From Anthonomus grandis grandis (taxonomy: Eukaryota > Arthropoda > Insecta > Coleoptera > Curculionidae), in assembly GCF_022605725.1 (NCBI RefSeq), contig NC_065557.1, forward strand, positions 29,235,543 through 29,299,542: a stretch of DNA of 64,000 nucleotides. The letters are read 5' to 3'. Of this stretch, positions 48,310 to 58,799 are shown piece after piece. A program made the position numbers and the translations under genes. The notes below the pieces were generated by a model. The model ran no database searches. It was not told where the DNA came from and worked only from the letters and a program-made list of their open reading frames with translations. Position 1 is the stretch's first letter; each line of letters opens with the position of its first letter.

Positions 48310-48985
48310 TAGTTTTGAGTTTTAACAATGTCATCTAGATCTTGCTGTATGGAAATTTGATGCACTATATTATCCTTACACTTCACATATACACTACCAT
48401 GCAAAACCCAAGCACTCCTGTAAGAAAACACTTTAACCGCATTTTCGAATAATCGCAATCGATCTTTTGTTAGGTCCTCTTTTATTTAGATACCCGTAGA
48501 TTTCAACAATTTTCGCTGTTTGAGAACTGATGCCCAGGCTGCTTCAGATGCAAACTGCACTAGTACTGCCGGCGGCTTATTGCTTTGTAATTTTGGTGCG
48601 ATCCTATAGCATTTTTTTTATGGCAGAATTTGGAATGTTCGCATTCATTTTGTCATTAAATTGTGTAGTTACTTTTTCCTGCAGGTTTTCATTCTGACCA
48701 GATTGAAATCCAAAAATGCGAATGTTGTTAATGCGCAGGGACTGTTTTTGGTCATCCAAAAGGCTACGCAATAGTTTAGTTTCTTTCTGTAGGGCGGAGA
48801 TTTTCATTTTTGCTGAAGCAATTTCCTTTGTACGAAGAAGAATTTGCTCTTCAAACTTTTTTTCGACCATGTTTGCAACCTTACCAGCTATTTCTTCTAG
48901 AAATTTATCGGTAAAAACTCCTATAATAACAGTCTCCTATAATAACAGACTTGATCTCTCGAATGTCACTGGATGAAAGAACCAT
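48310..48985 (-). pseudogene. ORF1 of the minus-strand LINE
   Basis: The ATG at 48985 starts MVLSSSDIREIKS. A 15-bp duplication (48918-48948, 16-bp period) then shifts the frame. The main open block (48870-48604) is a coiled coil, MVEKKFEEQILLRTKEIASA, continuing LQKETKLLRSLLDDQKQS, then INNIRIFGF, an RRM-like entry. Further left in other frames are KPPAVLVQFASEAAW, VLKQRKLLKSTGI and AWVLHGSVYVKCKDN, the C-terminal nucleic-acid-binding part common to such ORF1 proteins. The protein would chaperone element RNA. Confidence 0.78.
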
Positions 48986-49149
48986 GATGGCGGCAGGTAA
49001 ATAGACAGGAAACAAAATATAAAAAAGGCCTCTTCCGCTACCCTTAGATCACAACACTGGTACTAAAAACTCACTTTAAACTTAACTTTTTACAAAAATT
49101 GTAGAGCGACGAAGACTACGTGTTGTTCGTTAGCACGCCATCTTTTTTT

Positions 49150-49621
49150 TTCTTTTTTTTTTCATAACATTGTTCATAATTTTATAAGGAATGCTAAAAA
49201 CCTTAAGGAGATTGAAACTTTCACACACATTTCTGTTGCTTTTGAAATAATATCTTTAAATCAATAGAGTCGGCTTCTTGTCAAAAGGAAATGCTTATTT
49301 ATTACCAAAATATTCATGCCTATAATACAAAAACTGATTCAATATACAACGCTGTGGGTAATGATTTTTATGATATCTATGGTATAAGTGAAACTTGGCT
49401 GCTCAGAACTTTTTTCAAACTTACACTGCGTTTTTAGGATGGATCGGAATCTTCAAGCCCATCGCAATTTCACTGGAGAAGGCGTCCTTCTGGCAATCAA
49501 AAATGAGTATAAACCTGTGCCAATCAATATTTTAGATCTATGTCACTTTTCTTTAACTGAGGTCATAGGCCGTAAGATTACCTTATTAACATATTACTTT
49601 ATTAATATTATTGTATTATAC
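49150..49621 (+). pseudogene. ORF1 C-terminus and endonuclease N-terminus of the second non-LTR element
   Basis: FIRNAKNLKEIETFTHISVA at 49170-49230 matches the conserved ORF1 C-terminal block (R.K..LK....Y.HI.I). Then the endonuclease begins with LIYYQNIHAYNTKTDSIYNA, YDIYGISETWL (catalytic E), a frameshift, FRMDRNLQAHRNFTGEGVLL and IGRKITLLT. It ends at ATTATAC, the duplicated target of the P element. Confidence 0.78.
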
Positions 49622-49653
49622 CAAAGAAAATAATAGTAAACTATAGAAAATCC
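49622..49653 (+). repeat. Left TIR of the P-like element
   Basis: CAAAGAAAATAATAGTAAAC followed by TATAGAAAATCC. Confidence 0.75.
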
Positions 49654-49857
49654 ATACCGTGTAAATTTTTTGACCACCTAAAAGGATCCCCGTTTTTCGA
49701 GCGAGGATCCATCGGTGAAATTACGCGTTGAAATCTGGCCGATCGCTTGGCTGTGTTAAAAATTTTAATTTGGCGGCTGCGACTCGGCTGAGCAACACAA
49801 TAAGTCCTAGAGTTCTATAAACATACTCAACCTTAACAGTGCCTTAGTAAGTAAGTA

Positions 49858-50138
49858 CAGGGTGTTCCATTTAAGAGGAAAAACGTCATATTTTTTGACT
49901 TTCCCGGTATATTTAAAAAAATTGAAGATAACCAATCGATGTATTTTAACTCGGAGAATTTGAAAATCGTAATAAGAAAACAATTCCATAAAAAACAAAA
50001 AAGACTGACGACATTGTTTTCTTATTACGATTTTCAAATTCTCCGAGTTAAAATACGTCGATTGGCTATCTTCAATTTTGTAAATATACGGAAAAAAGTA
50101 AAAAATGTGCCGTTTTTTCTCTTAAATGAAACACCTTG
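49858..50138. mobile_element. 281-bp foldback MITE (mariner-type ends)
   Basis: CAGGGTGTTCCATTTAAGAG at the left pairs with the inverted CAAGGTGTTTCATTTAAGAG at the right. TA flanks both sides (49856-49857 and 50139-50140). The arms continue almost to the centre (TTTTAACTCGGAGAATTTGA in both orientations), so single strands could form one long hairpin. It is non-coding and lies inside the P-like element. Confidence 0.9.
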
Positions 50139-51628
50139 TACCTAAAGTTCGTTTCATGGGTCTTTAACTGTGGATCCTAGAACAGCCAGGTATAAATACG
50201 TGTATTTTTACGCAAAGTTACAGCTGAATACCTGTGAAATGAACATCACCTAGAATCTATATCTATGTCAAGTTTTAATTGGGAACTATTCGGCAATGAA
50301 AATTACAGTTAACCAAAAACTATAATTTTCTGACTTTTAGGTAAATGAAAAATGTGTAAGGTGGTAAAACTATGAGGTGATGTACAAAGTTAATTTTTGA
50401 AAACTGAAAATTAAATTTAAAGAATAAAAATATATAATACCGGTTTAAATAGTCAAATTCCCAAACAATAATTACTTTGAGATAAAACCTTAAAAATAGT
50501 ACCATAACAAATAATAATAGTTATTTATTAGAGTAAAATAGGCGTTTTAAAATTACTGTCTTCGCTAAACCTCGTGTAGTAAACTTCATCATTTTACTCC
50601 CTATTAATCATTTTACTGCCTCATCTGTAAAAGTCAATAAAGTAAACTTTTTGAGTGAAGGCGAAAAATATATTATTTTATTTTATTATACTGAATCTTC
50701 TTATCTTGACCAACTTTAAAGTATACAATTTAAAAATTAGAAAGATAAATTGTAACCTAAAATTGTAAAGCGAATCGTCAAATTTAGATCATCAGGTTGA
50801 CAAAAAATATAAGTTACGCTTTTCTTTTTAAATAGGTAGGTATTATATGATACCGATTTTGGGGAAGTTTGAGGATGGGATCGTTGATATAAATATTTCT
50901 GATAGAATTTCTCTTTTGCGCGCCATCGTTTTTTTGTGCTCATGCACTTTTGTATACTTAGTGTTGCCATTGCTAAGTGGGACACAGGAAATCCCATGTT
51001 ATTTTTTATAGGGATTGGCTTTTCTCTTTAACTTAGAGAAAAAAGTATTAAAATTTATTAAAGAGCACTAAAATCTACAGCCTATAAAATAGCACAGCAA
51101 TAAAATAGCACGTCACGCACAGACATTTTTTACTTATTTAAATAGCTTAAATCTCTACCACTTGTTACTTTGATAGTCAAAATACCTTTGACATATATAT
51201 CAATTCACGCCGATTCTGTGAGCTTTATTAAGCTTTATAGCCAAAAATCTATATAAAAAATTATCTTTTTTTATTGCAATGTATTTACAGGTAACAACCA
51301 ACATTTTTTTATCTTGACTTGGGGACCATCAAATAAGTTTGTGATTTTATACATGATTACTGTATTGGTAGTAAATACAGTAGTCATTTGGCTTTTTACT
51401 TTGAGCAGTACCTGTAAGTACAGCGTGACAAAAAACTCATCAAGATTTTTGGACATCTAAACTCTAAACAGACCAATTAAAAAAAATAAAAATTATTTTG
51501 TTGGTAGAAGATTTTATTATTCTTTAATTAACTTAAATATTTTTTCTCTCTACAAGGAGAGTCAATATTTTCCTAGGTCCCTCTTGGCGATGCAACACCC
51601 GAAATAAAAATTAATCATCAAACGGTAT

Positions 51629-52021
51629 TTGTATTATTTACCGATTTCAGGAAACGCAACGTTACTTGGTATGGATCTGGAAATCCTGAAAAATAAACAC
51701 TTGTATGAGAGACATTTTGCGGACAGCGCTTTTCGGATGGAAAAACGGCGTTATTTAAAAACAAATGCAATACCCTACGTATATTTCCCAACAGATGAAC
51801 ATTTAAAAGTACTATCACCAGAAAGGACCTATTCGGGGAAAAAACGGGCTTTACATACAGACAGTCCGACAACCAACGAAAATGTAACGAAAAAATTACA
51901 TTTAAACGAAGGCGATCATAATACAAAAAAACTAGAGGAAATAACTAAACTTCCAAATCATACAATGACGCCAAGAAAATTAATTCCGTATGCGACTTTT
52001 ACAGTTAAAACAAAAAAATAA
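51629..52021 (+). pseudogene. THAP-domain fragment of the P-like transposase
   Basis: A strong acceptor-like TTACCGATTTCAG precedes this open frame at about 51648. LLGMDLEILKNKHLYERHF carries the HF of the C2CH zinc finger, and KTNAIPYVYF is the conserved AVPxxF end of THAP domains. A lysine-rich spacer follows. The N-terminal half of the zinc finger is not visible and would lie in an earlier exon. THAP domains bind the transposon's subterminal DNA. Confidence 0.7.
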
Positions 52022-52149
52022 TAAGTCTTTAATTTCAAAAGTAATGCCGTTGTTAACATTTCTATCAGTAGTACCAAAAACATTTATTTTGATGCAATTA
52101 AATGGACAGTCTAGAAAAAAATGAAACAACAGGGAAAAAGAAGTGTCTG

Positions 52150-52530
52150 TGTCAATTTTTTATAAATCTCCTGCGGCATATATGTTTTTGAGGCGTAAAG
52201 GTTTTATTTTACCGTCCGTTTCAACAATACGAAGATGGATGAGCGAAAATTTATTTAAAACAGATATTGACAACGGTATCATCTTAAAAAAAAATATAAG
52301 GGTATGACCAAAAATGAAAAAAAAATGTGTGTTAGCCTTTGACGAGATTAGCATTAAAAAAACTAATTGAATAGAACAAAAAACTCGATCTCATTGAAGG
52401 ATTTGAAGATTTAGGTGTCTTAGGGCGTTCCTCAAAAAAAGCAACACATGCTCTCGTATTTTCGATTAAAGGCCTATATAAGAATATGCACCAAAATTCA
52501 ATCCGGCTTTTTGTCCTGTTTAATTAGATT
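52150..52530 (+). pseudogene. P-superfamily transposase fragment
   Basis: FYKSPAAYMFLRRKGFILPS and VSTIRRWM are the leucine-rich/HTH region of THAP9/P transposases. KNEKKMCVLAFDEISIK holds the FDEM-like block with the first catalytic aspartate. After a frameshift LIEGFEDLGVLGRSSKKATH and ALVFSIKGLYK follow as expected. The similarity stops at about 52530, so the GTP-binding insertion and later catalytic residues are missing. Confidence 0.75.
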
Positions 52531-53165
52531 TAAAGCATAACTTTAAGTTTTTTCATAAAAATAATATAGGTACTAGTGATGTTTCTTTGATTTTGTTATT
52601 TAAAATTTTTGTGAGAATTATTTTCTATTAAAACATATTAAAACATATTCCTCCACTTTGTTCCTAATTAACTTCAAATGTCAACTTTAAAGATTAAGGC
52701 CTTATCAATAATAATTCTGCGATGCGGTACAAAGACAAATCAATGCAAAAAATGCCAAAAATTAAGTCTTTATAGATTTGGAATCGTTTAATTTTTCTAG
52801 GCACGTGCATTTTTTTTTAAATTTTAGCGTTTGAAATAATAATGGAGAAATTTTAATTTTAATGCGAACAAAACCAAAATGATCACTCAACAATTTTTCG
52901 CGATTTTTACAAATTTTTTCAATGCAATAATATGGTAGGTGTAATATTTTATGTAGTTTTACAGAGGCAAATAATGCAGGCGAGAAACCCTCACTATATA
53001 TTAAGGCCTAAGCAATTTTATCTCAGTGTATCTAAATAAATAAGGCAAAAAACACAAGTTTCTAATAATAAGTTAAATCAATATGTTAAGAATAAACTAA
53101 AAATTAATTAAAACATCCATTTTCCCAAAACTTAATTTTTGCGAATACCTCGTTCTGCCTTTATA

Positions 53166-53188
53166 CGGCGCGGCGCGGCGCGGCGCGA
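53166..53188. repeat. (GGCGC)n pentanucleotide repeat
   Basis: Four to five GGCGC units in otherwise AT-rich DNA, within the right part of the P-like element. Confidence 0.8.
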
Positions 53189-53332
53189 GGGAATTATTCA
53201 CTAACAGATAAAATTTAAAATGTTATCAGTAATGGCAACGTCGCTTCGATTCTTACACGGTTAGCGCATAAAATATTCTTATTTAAGGAAGCATTGATGT
53301 CTCCTTGTCGATTCACAGATTGCCATTTACGT

Positions 53333-53364
53333 GGGTTATCTATTCGTTAGTATAATTATCTTTG
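53333..53364 (-). repeat. Right TIR of the P-like element
   Basis: On the minus strand CAAAGATAATTATACTAACG, then AATAGATAACCC. Eight mismatches to the left TIR. Confidence 0.75.
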
Positions 53365-54250
53365 ATTATACTTACCCCCCTCAATAACAGCAGCTTACAT
53401 AAACAATTTATTAAAGCTATCTGTTTACAAGATGGTGTCCAAAATAAGAATGTATTATTTTTTGGTGATTGTAATGCTCCTAGTAAGGAGATTAATACAA
53501 CTGACTTTAAATGCAAATTGCTAAGCAACTTTTCTTTCATGTGCGGTTTGGTACCATTAAATAAGATTAATAATTTAAATGGTTGTACTTTAGGTTTAAT
53601 TTATTATAATTTGAACTGTAATATTATTGAGGAGGCTTTGTCAATATCGAAGTTGAACAGTTTTCATCCCCCTCTCTGCACAAGGATCGTGATTAGTATT
53701 GAATCATGTAAGCAGTTCAAAGTTAATGCAAGTTTACACGATTCTTTTAATTTTAGGAAAGCAAATTGCCCCTTATTGTATCATAAAATACATAATACTG
53801 ACTGGTCGTGTATATGAACTTTCAGATGTCAATCAGGCTTGCGAACATCTTTATAATATTTTTTAACTATATATTTGTAAAAGCGTCCGTATAAAATGAT
53901 TAGAAAAAGACGATATTCAAATTAGGATATCGAATTAGTTTGATAGAGAAGTTATTGAATTACTAAAAAAGAAAGAAAAAGCTTATAAGGATTATCGCAA
54001 GCATAGGACTAACTATTACTATAATATGTTTAAGGATTTAAGGAAAAAACTTAAAATCCTAATAAACATAGCATACAAAAAATACATTAAATCTACCGAA
54101 GAAAATATGAGTAGGGATAGTTCCGAATTTTCGTCTTTTATTTAATCAAAAAAAGGATTTTCTAGAATACCGGATGTTTTGACAAACGGCTTTATAGAAT
54201 ATTCGTTACCTTAGGACTCAAACCCTGTACTTTTAGACAAGTCAAACCCA
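53365..54250 (+). pseudogene. Endonuclease C-terminus and linker of the second non-LTR element
   Basis: After the P element come LNNSSLHKQFIKAICLQ, NVLFFGDCNAPS (the GDFN block, altered to GDCN), LNKINNLNGCTLGLIYYN and NSFHPPLCTRIVI (altered D-H block; the usual SDH reads FHP). Then a basic linker: REVIELLKKKEKAYKDYRKH and NYYYNMFKDLRKKLK. Confidence 0.75.
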
Positions 54251-54253
54251 ACT

Positions 54254-55400
54254 TTGAATCAAACGATAAATTTGCAAAATATTGAAGAAAGTGAAATCAT
54301 TAATGCATCTAAGAAACTGAAAAATAAACAAACATCTGGCATTGATCGGATACCCAGTTTTATAGTTAGGGATTGCATAGGAGCTTTTTCTACACCTCTT
54401 TGCTTTATATTAAACCTAGCCATTACTTCTGGTAGCTTTCCGAACTATTGGAAAACTGCCCCTGTTGCGCAAATAATTAAGAAGGGGGATAGAAACTGCT
54501 TACACAATTATAAACCTATTTCAATTCTGTGTAATTTTTCGAAACTTTTTGAAATTTGTATTTTTGGTCAAATTTACACACAAGTAAAATTATATTATAT
54601 ATCACGCTTATATCTATCTATTGGACCCACACGGGTTTATGGAAAGAAGTTACAAACGCTACAAACTTAACTGTTTTTTACGGGGTCAAGTAGATGTCAT
54701 CTATACGGATTTTCAGAAGGCATTTGATGTGATCAATTTGTATATACTTTTATATAAATTAGATCAGTTAGGGCTCTCTAAAGGTATACTTAAGCTTATA
54801 GAATCGTATCTGTTAGAGACACGCCAATTTGTTGAAATCGAAGGTTTTAGATCATTAGAATATCTTGTAATGTCAGGAGTTCAAATTGGGCAAGGTTCAA
54901 ATTGGACAAGGTTCAAATTTGGCCCCCTTGCTCTTTTTACTGTTTAAAAACGAGTTTGCGGAATGTTTAAGAAACCGCAATCTATTTTTTGCTGATGATC
55001 TTAAGTTATACCGGCAAATATGTACAGAACTAGGCTGCAAAAGAATTACAAAACTAACTTAACGTTCTTAGTGAATGATGTGATATTAATAGGCTTAACT
55101 TAAATATTCCAAAATGCTTTGTCGTTTCATATTCTAGAAAAAAATATAATATAGATCATTAGTATAAGATGCATTCAGAGAAACTTAGATGACTTACAGT
55201 AACATATTTGGGTATTAACTTTGATGAATCATTCAATTTTCATGATCCTATCTGAAAAACAACAGTTTTTGCATCACAATCACTAGGTTTTATTTTAAGA
55301 AACATCAAAGCATTTCAAAGCCAACAAACACTACCGATTTTATTTGTTTGCTAAATATAAGATAAAATATGTTGTAATCTCTGTATGTTGAAATTTATTA
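54254..55400 (+). pseudogene. Reverse transcriptase of the second non-LTR element
   Basis: Blocks in order: IINASKKLKNKQTSGIDRIP (motif 0-1), FPNYWKTAPVAQIIKKGDRN, YKPISILCNFSKLFEICIFG, DPHGFMERSYKRYKLN (frame change), DVIYTDFQKAFDVINLYILL (motif A), GVQIGQGSN... (motif B, disrupted by a 16-bp tandem duplication at 54881-54920) and FFADDLKLYRQ (motif C, near 54985). The remaining thumb region (TYLGINFDESFNFH and FILRNIKAFQS) is broken by stops to about 55400. Confidence 0.8.
54881..54920 (+). repeat. 16-bp tandem duplication in RT motif B
   Basis: TCAAATTGGRCAAGGT occurs twice, followed by a partial third unit (TCAAATTTGG). Confidence 0.85.
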
Positions 55401-56166
55401 AATAAATTTCTATAAGCTAAAAGGAAAAAGCACAAGGAGTTACACCTGAGATAATAATGTCTACTAAAACATTATTAACTGAAAAATCTCCATTGGCTGG
55501 ACCAAGTTAGCAAAGACCCTAACATAAAAAATAAGTCGATATAACGACCTTCGTAACTCACTGTAACTCATAACTCAAGCCGGGCATGAGTTACTTCACC
55601 AAACTCCAGGTCCTTGAGGTATGCCCGACAATCCAACTTGTTACTGTAAATTTTAAAATAATTATTAGTTATTTTTTTACAATCAAGAGGAGGATGCTTC
55701 CAAGCCTCTTAAGCAGTTATCTTCAGCTAAATAGGTAAAGAATGAAACAACCAAGCCATGTCGGGACCAGGTTTCTCTAATGACTTTTTAGAATTTATAT
55801 AATTAACAAACTAACAAGCGTCTTTAACTTATGACTTAGAAGTGCGATAGATTTTTTTAAAAGTACTTGAGGATGATTGAAATGTTATTCTTATATCAAA
55901 TTAATATTGATTAGAAAATGATAATTACATTTACTAGTTTTAATTACTTAATCGCAATTGCGGGAAGCTTAAAAATTACTTAATACATTTACTTTACAGA
56001 GAAATGAATATAGAACATTTTATTTCAATTTATACTACAATAATTTTACACTTCACAAAGATAACTAAAGTCTTATGGAACTTATCACTTTATAAAACTA
56101 ATTTAATAATTGAGATTGACAGGAAAGAATTATTAATTAATAAGTAAACAATATTTAAGTACATAC

Positions 56167-56244
56167 TTTGCCAAAATCGCCGTTCCTCAGGTTCCTTAGT
56201 TGGTGGGCTGCCTCGTGCTCCATACTCTCTGAGTGTAACAGCCC
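56167..56244 (-). CDS. Candidate host exon (weak)
   Basis: On the minus strand a CTTCCTAG acceptor precedes 78 bp (26 codons) that end AAA|GTATGT, a good donor. Two of the three frames are open through it, with a balanced amino-acid mix (frame 1 contains SESMEHEAAHQLRNLRNGDF; frame 2 contains REYGARGSPPTKEPEERRFW). The G+C content is well above the flanks. I recognise neither translation. No partner exon was identified, so this could be chance. Confidence 0.25.
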
Positions 56245-56749
56245 CTAGGAAGAATTTGCAAGAAAAATACAATGCGAGGGAAATGGTTGATCGCAATTTA
56301 GCACAAATAAAAAAAACTCCTGAATTAACAGGATTTTCAATTAGGTGACGCAAGTGAAGAAGATTGAAACGACATAAAGTCGAACATCAAATTTCTCTCA
56401 CGAAGGGAATTTTTCAAACATATTATACTCAGATAATTCCTCGAAACATTGTCGATCAAATAAATCTCACTACATTAGCGGATCGTAAAATTTAATCCAA
56501 AATTTTAGCCGATAACTTCAAATATTAATTAAAAAGCCGTAATAATCATATTTAAAATATGTGGAACCCAGGGTCGAACCCAAACTCGATATTCTAAAAA
56601 GATAGGTATAAAAATAACAACTAGTTAAAAAAAATTTTGTAAAAAATTCAAAAATAACAATAAAAAACAAATAGTACAACGGACCAAAAATACGGAATGA
56701 AGTTCGAATTAACCAACTTCTATCCGTGTTTTCCTTTCCCTTTCGGGTC

Positions 56750-56870
56750 TTTTATTGGCTGATAGCAATCACGTGGTCCCAACGGATCCGTAATTACGTA
56801 TCAATGTGGACTTATCCAGAAGATCGGACCCATCCTATTTATATTAGCTGCCGCTCATACTGAAGCTAGC
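56750..56870 (+). promoter_or_regulatory. Promoter-like block (weak)
   Basis: An inverted CCAAT box (ATTGG, 56754), an E-box CACGTG (56770-56775) and a TATA-like CTATTTATATTA (56835-56846) occur in order, followed by TCATAC. The spacing from the TATA box to this initiator-like site is short, so the call is tentative. Confidence 0.25.
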
Positions 56871-57614
56871 GCAACCTTGCATAACCATCATTACAAAATC
56901 AAACTTAAATATGAAATCTTAAATTTGTTGTCAATACATGCAGCTATCCTGAATCAGCTATCCTGCTGACTTGCCGCGTTCTGATCGAAACGTCAATGTC
57001 CAAAAATTTGAATGTCAAACAAAAGCTGTAAGAACTAAGAAGTGACATGTTTATTTTTGAAAAACCTGTAATGATTGTGTTTGTTTTCTCTTAATAAATT
57101 CTCTTAATGGGAAATAAATTAATACAATTAGTTCTTATATTTCCTAGTAAACTTCCAATCATAAGGTAAGTACCAAAAGTCTTTTCCCCTAATTAGGAAT
57201 AAGGCATGAAAACAAAACAAAAGGATAATTCAGCAATTGATTCCCTAAATTATTCATAGAATGGATGAGGACAAATAGCTATGAAACTTTCCATCACACT
57301 AGACCTTCCCTTCCCTGACTATTGCCTGCTAGACAGTACTGAGCAAATTGAACAATTGTGGGGATTCAACAATGAAGACATGAAATGGTAATAGTGGGAC
57401 AAGCTTCCTGTGTATCAAATTAAGAGTTAATTAAAAATTCATAGAAGGCATTAATATTAATTTCATGTTATCACTCTTTTGCATTATATAAATTAGGTAG
57501 AAGGTTTTCTATTTATAATTTCATTGGATATAATAATAATATAAATTTTGACTAATTAAATGCATTCTAATATTGACCACTAAATAAATGACTCATGTAA
57601 AAAAATAACAGTAA

Positions 57615-58790
57615 CAATATGTTGATGGTGATATGATGCAAGATGCTCAGATTATTTGCCATATTTTTCACTTTTTAAAGGAGGTTAATGAAATGGGAAA
57701 TAATTTACAATCTAACATTCGGTATCCTTGTACTTTAAGTTCTATTAATAACTTTTTCCCAAGTCTTGTAACTGAATATGAAGTCTATGAATGTCTACAG
57801 GTTTTAAAAAAAACCTCATGTGGCCCAGATAAGACTCCCTGTTTCATTTTGAGGCATGTGGCAGATATAATTTTTCTATTCTATTGGAAAATATAATAGA
57901 TAAATCATTTGAGCAAGGAAAATTTCCATATCTCATAAAATGTGCCAGTTATTCCAATTTACAAAAAAGAGCTGAATAATTATCATCCTGTCTTAAATAA
58001 TATGTCAGTCTTTTCACAAGTATTCAAGAAAAAAGGTTTTCCTCCTTAACACATTACCTTTTAAAATAAAATTTATTTTCAACATGCCAGCATGGGTTTT
58101 TGAAAGGAAAATCCACAGAGCTCAGTTTGAAAGCATAAACCACATATTCAAAATATTTGATAAGAATCGTTTTGTTCCTGGGGCTTATTATCATTTGACA
58201 AAGCCTTTTATCTTGTTAACAAGGACCAAGGACCACCTTTTAAGTTTTAAACTTGAATCTTTTGGCATTCGCAGGCCAGTCTTGGAGTGGATTATCTCTT
58301 ATGCAACAGATAGGCGGCAATTTGTTCAGCTTGTATCTGATCTGGGGATGATGGTCAATAAAAAATTTAGGTCAACCATTAGTTATAAGGTACTGTGTTC
58401 CGCAAGGTAGAATACTGTCACCACTACTTTTTTAATTATTTTGTAATAACTTGCCTGAATACTTAAATAAATGAAGCTAACCCAAAATCAATCAATTTGC
58501 TGATGACACTTCCCTTATATTTTGAAATGTAAGAGAGGAAAACCTTATAGACATAAATTCCCACTCTAATAAAATTTAAGAATGATGTATTGACAATGGC
58601 TTATCTCTTAACCCTCAAAAAGCACCACTCATTCAATTCTCTAATCCTCGTGTGGCCAATTGCAAACCTAAATCCTACCTTATAAGAACAAATGAAAATT
58701 GCATATTAAATGTTGAGTCTACAAAATTCTTGGGAATTAATATATATTCTGGCTTAAGTTGGTGTAATCATTAATTACTAAGATGAAGAA
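57615..58790 (+). pseudogene. LINE fragment A (RT)
   Basis: EVYECLQVLKKTSCGPDKTP is RT motif 0-1. QHGFLKGKST and LTKPF...KDHLLSFKLESFGIRRPV form motifs 2-A, with the motif A aspartate lost. PQGRILSPLLF is motif B and FADDTSLI motif C (near 58497). It ends with STKFLGINIYSGLSW. Many stops are present. Its C-terminus may be the scrap at 59905-60075. Confidence 0.72.
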
Positions 58791-58799
58791 TTAGCTTCA

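Larger units (their letters stand above)
44797..49148 (-). mobile_element. Full-length minus-strand non-LTR retrotransposon (CR1/L2-like)
   Basis: On the minus strand: a 5' UTR starting GATGGCGTGCTAACGAACAA at about 49148, ORF1 (48985-48310), ORF2 (48109-45267), a 3' UTR, and a pure (ATT)n tail at 44865-44797. Its length of about 4.35 kb is that of a complete element. It lies between two parts of another LINE's ORF1. The RT style (FRKNYSTATALA, LLDF, GVPQGSVL) suggests the CR1/L2/Daphne range; the exact clade is unresolved. No target duplication was readable next to the repeat tail. Confidence 0.82.
49622..53364 (+). mobile_element. P-superfamily DNA transposon, degenerate
   Basis: The element spans 3,743 bp. 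The ends are inverted repeats (24 of 32 positions identical on a hand alignment) beginning CAAAGA. ATTATAC flanks both sides as a 7-bp target duplication. Inside are a THAP-domain scrap (51629-52021) and a downstream P-type transposase scrap (52150-52530), in the correct order and strand. Drosophila P makes 8-bp duplications and has 31-bp TIRs, so 7 bp and 32 bp are close to that. A foldback MITE and a CpG-rich repeat also lie within. Confidence 0.8.
44340..55420 (+). mobile_element. Second non-LTR retrotransposon, split by a LINE and a P element
   Basis: Plus-strand pieces in order: ORF1 zinc finger and coiled coil (44340-44796), ORF1 C-terminus and endonuclease N-terminus (about 49150-49621), and endonuclease C-terminus, linker and RT (53365-55400). 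The gaps are a minus-strand LINE (44797-49148) and a P-superfamily element (49622-53364). The P junction has a 7-bp duplication (ATTATAC at 49615-49621 and 53365-53371), and the endonuclease similarity continues across it. The LINE junction is supported by protein continuity only. Confidence 0.75.
55421..57614. other. Region without recognised TE; possible host DNA
   Basis: It has more balanced base composition in 56690-57000. One exon-like block and one promoter-like block are listed separately. CAGCTATCCTG occurs twice near 56940-56965. Confidence 0.35.

Noticed and set aside
49807..50145. Similar frames on both strands
   Set aside because: Both arise from the two arms of the foldback MITE.
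56560..56590. GGTTCGACCC-like B box (minus strand), possible tRNA or SINE
   Set aside because: No A box, cloverleaf or 3' end could be built around it.
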